A stretch of DNA of 64,000 nucleotides from Acidimicrobiales bacterium. Its GTDB lineage: Bacteria; Actinomycetota; Acidimicrobiia; Acidimicrobiales; JADJXE01. Positions within the stretch are counted from its first letter, which is position 1. Each line of letters starts with the position of its first letter. The stretch spans positions 2,183,001-2,247,000 of the forward strand of contig JADJXE010000001.1 in NCBI GenBank assembly GCA_016716005.1. The letters run 5' to 3'. Position numbers and translations under genes: made by a program. Below, piece by piece: positions 59,249 to 64,000 of this stretch. The notes under the pieces are model-generated. The model had not been told where the DNA came from. It searched no databases and saw only the letters and a list, made by a program, of their open reading frames with translations.

Positions 59249-61495
59249 TCAGCCCCGGGCCGGCGTGCACCGGGGCGGGAGCGACACGAGCGTGGAGGCC
59301 AGCCGGTCGAGGGCGGTCGCGGTCTGCACGTCGCGCACCTCGGCGGCACCCTGCAGGTCGTCGGCGGCGGCCGCGACCACCGCCCGGAGCTCGGCCTGCA
59401 GGCCGAGGCGGAGCTCGTCGGCGGCGGCCGCCAGGCCGTCGGCGAGGTGCTCTTCCAGGCCCTCGACCGCGGCCGCCGCCCACCCGGGCGCCGCGACCCG
59501 CACGCGCTGGCGGAGCAGGCGGAGCACCTCTGCCGTCGTCGCCTTGGTGTCGACCTTGGCGGCCTTGCGGTAGGCGCCGGCAAGGTCGCGCTCGAGGAGG
59601 GGGTGCAGCGCTGCGTCGAGGCCGAAGCCGGCCTCGCGCAGGCGCCGCTGCAGCGAGGCGTCGACGGAGGAGGCCGTGGGGCCGGCCAGCTCGGCCAGGA
59701 CCCCGGAGACGTCGGACCCGGGCGGCACCGCGACGCCGGCCGCGGCGGCCGCCTCCAGCAGCTCGGCCACCGCCCGCCGGGCCGCCTCGAGGGATGCCGC
59801 TGCGGCGCGGCGCGGCTCGGCGGCGAGCCGGTCGGTGACGGCGCTCCAGGTGGGCAGGAACCGCTCCACCAGGGCGTCGGTCAGGGTGCCGGTGAGATCG
59901 GTGGTGGCGGTGCGCCCGCCACGGGCCGAGGCCGCGTGCAGGGTGGCCGGCGGGAGGCCGTCCCACCCGGCGACCACGGCCCGCAGGGCATCCGGCACGC
60001 GGCCGGCCACCTCGGCCAGGCGGCCGTCGGCGTCGTCGAGGATCACGGTGGCCTGCTCGCTCATCGCGTCGGTGGCCCGCTGGAGCTCGACGTCCAGCGC
60101 TTCGAGGACCGGCGCCATGGCCTCGGCGAGCCAGAGCCGGGTGCCGTCGCCGTGGCGGGCGCGCGCACCGAGCAGCGCCGAGCGCGAGCGCCGGACCTCC
60201 ACGATCACCCGGTCGATGGTGTCGTCGAGCGCGACGGCCGAGCCGCGCACGCCGAGCCGGGCGCCGAGGGCCAGCAGGTGGGCGTCGAGGGCGGGCACGC
60301 CGGTGGCCGTCGGGTCGTCGAAGCAGACCGGGTGACCCCGGCCCACCCCGAGCAGCCGGAGGTGGTCGCCGGCCGCCACCACCAGCACCGGCGCCCGGGC
60401 CAGGGCGGCGTCGAGGGCGGCGGCCTCGTCCGGCGCGGCCTGGTTGCGATCGGCCACCCGGCGAGCGACGGTCGCCAGCTGGCGCCGCACCTCGGTCTCC
60501 ACGGCCCGGTTCCGGGCCGAGGCCACCTCGCCCAGGGGCGTGCCCGGGTCGAGGTCGAGCTCCTCGGCCGCGGCGTCGGGGTCGAAGACCTCCCCGTGGG
60601 TGCCCACGAAGGCCAGGTCGGTGAGCTGGCGCCCGAGGAGCAGGCCCGACACCAGCCCGCCGCCCACGAGCACGTCGACCACGTCGCGGGTGAGGCCCCG
60701 CGCCGTGTTGAAGACGACGAGCACCACCTGCGCATCGGTCAGGGCCCGCCGGGCCACGGCCTCGCGGCCGGCGTTGGGGTCGTTGAGGCCGGGCAGGTCG
60801 ACGAGCACCAGTCCCGGGTCGGGAAGGTCGAACCGCCCGGCCACCTCGACCGTCTCGACCACCGGCCACAGCGTGCTGGACGCGTCGAGGAGCTCGCCGA
60901 GCAGCGAGCGCAGCTGGTCGGTCGAGCCGGCGGTGCGCTCGGCCGCGCCCTGGTCGAGGGCGCGGGCGACACGCGGCGGTTCGACGAGCACACGCCGGCC
61001 ACCGCCCCCCACGAAGCGCTCGGCCGCCTCCGCCCCGTAGGCCGCGCCCAGGGTGTCGAGCACCTGCTGGCGCAGGAGCAGCCGCTCGGCCTCGCCGGCC
61101 CGGTCGCGGGGCTCGCCGGCCAGGCGCTCCGACCAGGCGCGCAGGTGGTCCTCCCAGTGGGCGCGGCTCGTGAAGCGCACCCGGACCCGGAAGCCGTCGA
61201 GGTCGGCCCAGCGCAGCTCGGTGATCGCCGCGGTGCACGGCCGCACCGTGCTCACGGGCAGCACCCGGGAGCCGAGGAGGGCGTTGAGGAGGGTGCTCTT
61301 GCCCGCACCCGTCGAGCCGGCCAGGGCCACACGCAGCTCGCGGGGCTGCGACGCCTGCACCGCCACGTCGTCGAGCCGGGCCGCCCACCCGTTGGGTGCC
61401 AGCCAGCGCTCGCGCAGGCGGGGGTGGCTCGCGGTGATGGCGCCGCCGAGCCGGTCGCGCACGGCGAGGGCGCGGTCGGCCACGCACGTCAGCAC
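59249..61495 (-). CDS. Dynamin-like GTPase family protein
   Basis: A 748-aa protein. GSTGAGKST (Walker A, G1) near residue 62, a Thr in RPCTAAI as G2, and VDLPGLND (G3) near residue 210 mark a large dynamin-type GTPase. The C-terminal 350 residues are helical, Ala/Leu/Arg-rich, as in a stalk. Such bacterial proteins act on membranes. GTG 61495 follows GAGGAGGG. No partner dynamin gene is seen beside it. Confidence 0.8.
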   Translation of the reverse strand: MLTCVADRALAVRDRLGGAITASHPRLRERWLAPNGWAARLDDVAVQASQPRELRVALAGSTGAGKSTLLNALLGSRVLPVSTVRPCTAAITELRWADLDGFRVRVRFTSRAHWEDHLRAWSERLAGEPRDRAGEAERLLLRQQVLDTLGAAYGAEAAERFVGGGGRRVLVEPPRVARALDQGAAERTAGSTDQLRSLLGELLDASSTLWPVVETVEVAGRFDLPDPGLVLVDLPGLNDPNAGREAVARRALTDAQVVLVVFNTARGLTRDVVDVLVGGGLVSGLLLGRQLTDLAFVGTHGEVFDPDAAAEELDLDPGTPLGEVASARNRAVETEVRRQLATVARRVADRNQAAPDEAAALDAALARAPVLVVAAGDHLRLLGVGRGHPVCFDDPTATGVPALDAHLLALGARLGVRGSAVALDDTIDRVIVEVRRSRSALLGARARHGDGTRLWLAEAMAPVLEALDVELQRATDAMSEQATVILDDADGRLAEVAGRVPDALRAVVAGWDGLPPATLHAASARGGRTATTDLTGTLTDALVERFLPTWSAVTDRLAAEPRRAAAASLEAARRAVAELLEAAAAAGVAVPPGSDVSGVLAELAGPTASSVDASLQRRLREAGFGLDAALHPLLERDLAGAYRKAAKVDTKATTAEVLRLLRQRVRVAAPGWAAAAVEGLEEHLADGLAAAADELRLGLQAELRAVVAAAADDLQGAAEVRDVQTATALDRLASTLVSLPPRCTPARG

Positions 61496-61569
61496 CGTCG
61501 GCCCTCCTCGCCTGCTCGTCGACCGGTCGGGATGCTAGGTCGCGGGGACCGGTCGACCCGGGGACGGGC

Positions 61570-62934
61570 TCAGGCCACGAGGGCGAGCGCGGCCGACCGG
61601 AACACCGCGGTGTGGAGGTCGACGTCAGCGGTGGTGTGCGACGAGGAGAAGAGCGCCATGTTGTGGAACGGCGTGAGCAGGATGCCGCGGTTCAGGCACC
61701 ACAGGTGGAGGAGGGCGTCGAGCTCGTGGTCGACCGCGGCGGCGGCCTCGGCGCCGTTGCGGGGCGGCGGGCAGAACCAGTACTCGGCCCGGCAGCCCAG
61801 CCGCTGGACGCTCCAGGGGAGGCCGAGGTCGTCGATGACGCCCCGGACGCCCGCCGCCCACCGCTCGGCGAGGGGGATCGCCACCGCGAAGTCGTCGTCG
61901 CGCAGCGCGCCGGACAGCGTGGCCCGCATGGCCGCCAGCGCCAGCGCGCCGGCCGTGAGGGTGCCGCCGATGCCGCTCACGTCGATGCCCTCGTCGTGCA
62001 CCAGGGCGCGCAGCCCCTCGGCGACGGTGCCCGTCATGCCGTACGCGGCTGCGGGTACGCCCCCGCCGATGGGCTTGCCGATGGTCAGCAGGTCGGGGTG
62101 CAGGCCCCATGCCGCCGTCGCCCCGCCCGGTCCGGCACAGATGGTGTGGGTCTCGTCGATCACGAGCAGGGTGCCGGTCGCCGAGCAGCAGGCGCGCAGC
62201 CCGTCGTGGAAGCCGGCGTCGGGCAGCACGATGCCGATGTTCGTGAGCGCGGGCTCGGTGAGCACGCAGGCCACGTCGCCCTCGGCCAGGGCGGCCTCCA
62301 CCGCGGCCAGGTCGTTGAACTGGACGACCCTGGTGGTGAGGGCCGGATCGCACGGCGGCCCGGCGCTGGCCGGCCGGGAGAGGGTGCGCCCCCCGGGCCC
62401 CATGGTCACGAGGGTCTCGTCGACGGTGCCGTGGTAGCACCAGTCGAACACCAGGACCTTCGGTCGCCCGGTGAGGTGCCGGGCGAGGCGGAGCGCGAAG
62501 CGGTTGGCGTCGGTGGCCGTCATGGCCAGCTGCCACGTGGGCAGGCCGAACCGGCGGCTGAGCTCCCCGCCGACCCACACCGCGTCGGGGTGGGGGAGCA
62601 TGGTGGCGAGCCCCTTGGTGGCCTGGGCGGCGACCGCCTCGGCCACGAACGGCAGGGCGTGGCCGCACATGGAGCCGGTGTCGCCCAGGGCCAGGTCGAC
62701 GTAGACGTGTCCGTCCACGTCGGTGACGCGAGCACCGGATGCGGCCGCCGCGAACACGGGGAAGGCGCCGGGCCAGCGCGTCATCCACGCCATCGGGACG
62801 CCGCCGAGCAGGTGGTCGCGGGCGGCCGCGGCCAGCTCGGCGGAGCGCGGGTGCTCGTCGCGGAACCGCTGCCGCTCGGCGGCCATCAGGACGTCGAGGC
62901 GGTTGCGGTCGACCGGGGCGCTGCCGCTCGTCAT
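61570..62934 (-). CDS. Class III PLP-dependent aminotransferase
   Basis: A 454-aa enzyme of the group including glutamate-1-semialdehyde aminomutase and omega-aminotransferases. It shows VTDVDGHVYVDLALGD, VIDETHT (PLP-binding Asp) and TIGKPIGGG (PLP-forming Lys). There are no heme-synthesis neighbours, so GSA aminomutase itself is not supported. ATG 62934. It lies 21 nt after the hydrolase gene on the same strand. Confidence 0.9.
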   Translation of the reverse strand: MTSGSAPVDRNRLDVLMAAERQRFRDEHPRSAELAAAARDHLLGGVPMAWMTRWPGAFPVFAAAASGARVTDVDGHVYVDLALGDTGSMCGHALPFVAEAVAAQATKGLATMLPHPDAVWVGGELSRRFGLPTWQLAMTATDANRFALRLARHLTGRPKVLVFDWCYHGTVDETLVTMGPGGRTLSRPASAGPPCDPALTTRVVQFNDLAAVEAALAEGDVACVLTEPALTNIGIVLPDAGFHDGLRACCSATGTLLVIDETHTICAGPGGATAAWGLHPDLLTIGKPIGGGVPAAAYGMTGTVAEGLRALVHDEGIDVSGIGGTLTAGALALAAMRATLSGALRDDDFAVAIPLAERWAAGVRGVIDDLGLPWSVQRLGCRAEYWFCPPPRNGAEAAAAVDHELDALLHLWCLNRGILLTPFHNMALFSSSHTTADVDLHTAVFRSAALALVA

Positions 62935-62955
62935 GCGCCTCAGGATCGCCTGTGA

Positions 62956-63810
62956 TCAGGCGCCGGTCCAGCGGCCGGTGAGCCCGTCGTCGCCCTGGCA
63001 GCGGGCCCGGCCCTCGGCCGCCAGCTTGCGCAGGTGGGCGTGGAGGGAGTGCCGGGCGATGAACCAGCGGGCGTCGTCGACGTCGGCGTACACGGTGGGG
63101 ACCAGCTCGTCGACGGTGGCCGGGCCGACACGCTGGAGGGCCTCGCGCACCGTGTCCTCGCGCCGGCGGCGGTGGGCCAGGTAGCCGACGACGGCACCCT
63201 GCGGATCGTCGATGCGGTGGCCGTGGCCGGGCGCGAGGGCGGCGAGGGGGAGCGTGAGGAGGCGTTCGAGCGAGGCCAGGTACGCGGCCATGTCGCCGTC
63301 GGGGGGCCGGATCACCACGGTGGAGCCCTGCATGACGTGGTCGCCGGTGAAGAGCAGGCCGGTGTCCTCCAGCAGCCAGCACAGGTGGTTCGAGGCGTGC
63401 CCCGGCGTGTGGATCGCCCGCAGCGCCAGGCCGGGCCCCTCGACCACGTCGCCCTCGCCCACCAGCCGGTCGGGGGCGAACGACTCGTCGTGGCCCTCGC
63501 CGCTGGTGGGTGGGGGCCCGAGCACCTCGGCGCCGGTGCGGGCCTGCAGACCGGTCGCGCCGGGCGAGTGGTCGGCGTGGGTGTGGGTGACGAGGATCCA
63601 CCGGACCCGGCCGGCTCCGGCGGCGGCGACCGCGTCGAGGTGCTCCGCGTGGTCGGGGCCCGGGTCGATCACCGCCAGCTCGGCGGTGCCCACGAGGTAG
63701 GTGTTGGTGCCGGGGCCCGTGAACACGCCGGGGTTCGGCGCCAGCACTCGCACCACGCCGGGCGCCACGGCGGCCGGCACGCCGGGCACGAGGCCGGATG
63801 GCTCGCGCAC
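62956..63810 (-). CDS. Metallo-beta-lactamase-fold hydrolase (LACTB2-like)
   Basis: A 284-aa hydrolase with HTHADH (about residue 76), HTPGHASNH, GDHVMQGSTV and APGHGHRI zinc motifs and a C-terminal winged-helix-like segment. It is related to the larger protein at 27036, sharing the closing helix arrangement. GTG 63810 lies 4 nt after the upstream stop, so it is coupled. Substrate could be a nucleic acid or thioester; unproven. Confidence 0.87.
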   Translation of the reverse strand: MREPSGLVPGVPAAVAPGVVRVLAPNPGVFTGPGTNTYLVGTAELAVIDPGPDHAEHLDAVAAAGAGRVRWILVTHTHADHSPGATGLQARTGAEVLGPPPTSGEGHDESFAPDRLVGEGDVVEGPGLALRAIHTPGHASNHLCWLLEDTGLLFTGDHVMQGSTVVIRPPDGDMAAYLASLERLLTLPLAALAPGHGHRIDDPQGAVVGYLAHRRRREDTVREALQRVGPATVDELVPTVYADVDDARWFIARHSLHAHLRKLAAEGRARCQGDDGLTGRWTGA

Positions 63811-63814
63811 CCGG

Positions 63815-64000
63815 TCAGCCCTCGGTGGGCGACGGGAACCCGATCGCAGGCCCGCCCGGCCGGCCGGCCATGGGGAGGCCGCCCGGGAGGGGTGTGACCG
63901 GCCCGGGCTGGTCGTAGGCCGGGTCGCCCGGCAGCACGATGCGCAGGCCGTGGCCGTCCTGGATGACGCGGGGCAGGATCGTGGGGATCTCGGTCTCGGC
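63815..64000 (-). CDS. C-terminus of an unknown protein (cut by window edge)
   Basis: The last 61 codons of a gene running off the window. They read through to TGA at 63815, with a short strand-rich part (VIQDGHGLRIVLP) and a Pro/Gly-rich tail. No family is recognised. It is the first visible gene of the minus-strand operon with the hydrolase and aminotransferase. Confidence 0.55.
   Translation of the reverse strand, partial: AETEIPTILPRVIQDGHGLRIVLPGDPAYDQPGPVTPLPGGLPMAGRPGGPAIGFPSPTEG

Noticed and set aside
59447..62437. 996-codon plus-strand frame opposite the dynamin-like and aminotransferase genes
   Set aside because: Antisense shadow with Gly/Arg/His-rich composition and no domain.
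1..64000. CRISPR array, prophage, integrative element or biosynthetic gene cluster
   Set aside because: No regularly spaced repeats, integrase, transposase, structural phage genes or multi-modular synthases were seen.
1..64000. tRNA or rRNA genes
   Set aside because: No convincing TpsiC-loop/cloverleaf or rRNA segment was noticed in the intergenic regions; a covariance-model scan would be decisive.

Overview
The window is a very GC-rich (roughly 72%), densely coded stretch of an actinobacterial chromosome. Several features point to an Actinomycetota host, most plausibly class Acidimicrobiia (the class is inference): a WhiB7-like regulator with an attenuator leader, a GlnR-type orphan regulator beside two glutamine synthetases, F420/PPOX-type split-barrel proteins, a DUF222/HNH (13E12-type) gene under an actinobacterial SOS box, a caa3-type cytochrome oxidase operon, and many GTG/TTG starts. 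I see no rRNA, tRNA, CRISPR array, intact insertion sequence or prophage. About 58 protein genes are supported, two of them cut by the window edges.

Layout. 1-5.7 kb: a caa3 oxidase operon on the plus strand (a subunit III-like protein, a membrane/cupredoxin-like protein, ctaC with a fused cytochrome c, ctaD, ctaE, subunit IV), ending in a 9-bp hairpin. 5.8-9.8 kb: ABC-2 exporter (-), serS (+), then a 41-aa membrane protein and sdhC-sdhD (+) without sdhA/sdhB. 9.8-11.8 kb: P450 and SDR (-). 12-14.5 kb: an RND/MmpL exporter. 14.4-18.2 kb: a quaternary-amine (Opu/Pro-type) ABC importer whose binding protein has its two halves in swapped order. 18.3-24 kb: CBM48 domain, PdxH, an MFS-apolipoprotein N-acyltransferase fusion, DUF385 fragment, poly-gamma-glutamate hydrolase, PPOX protein. 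23.8-26.3 kb: CcdA plus a TlpA-like thioredoxin, then whiB7 with upstream ORF and terminator. 26.3-33.4 kb: thioesterase, two metallo-hydrolase/nuclease genes, dut, YibE/F, CoA-transferase, dienelactone hydrolase, SDR.

33.4-45.7 kb: GGDEF-EAL protein, a 0.5-kb gap with a short leader-like ORF, amine oxidase, ferredoxin reductase, secreted polysaccharide deacetylase with tandem repeats, an orphan peptide-binding lipoprotein, secretory lipase, PPOX protein, MFS permease, GlsB/YeaQ protein. 45.9-48.5 kb: SOS-controlled HNH gene followed by a degraded patch holding an excisionase-like HTH remnant and a broken PIN-domain gene. 48.5-54 kb: nitrogen and folate block (glnA, glnA2, glnR, pabBC). 54-59 kb: a miniature xanthine-dehydrogenase-like fusion, RidA, a Tat lipoprotein, ErpA, SufR-like regulator and Mrp (Fe-S assembly). 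59-64 kb: dynamin-like GTPase, class III aminotransferase, metallo-beta-lactamase-fold hydrolase and a truncated unknown gene.

Functionally this is mostly housekeeping: respiration (oxidase, SDH anchors, CcdA/TlpA thiol chemistry), nitrogen assimilation, Fe-S assembly, nucleotide hygiene and solute transport. A recurring regulatory theme is a TAnnnT -10 box 6-8 nt before the start codon at some 15 genes, implying widespread leaderless transcription. The most unusual items are the circularly permuted betaine-binding protein, the MFS-Lnt fusion, the compact 2Fe-2S/molybdopterin-domain fusion lacking the usual catalytic Glu, the WhiB7 leader, and a palindromic element in the 3' end of pabBC.
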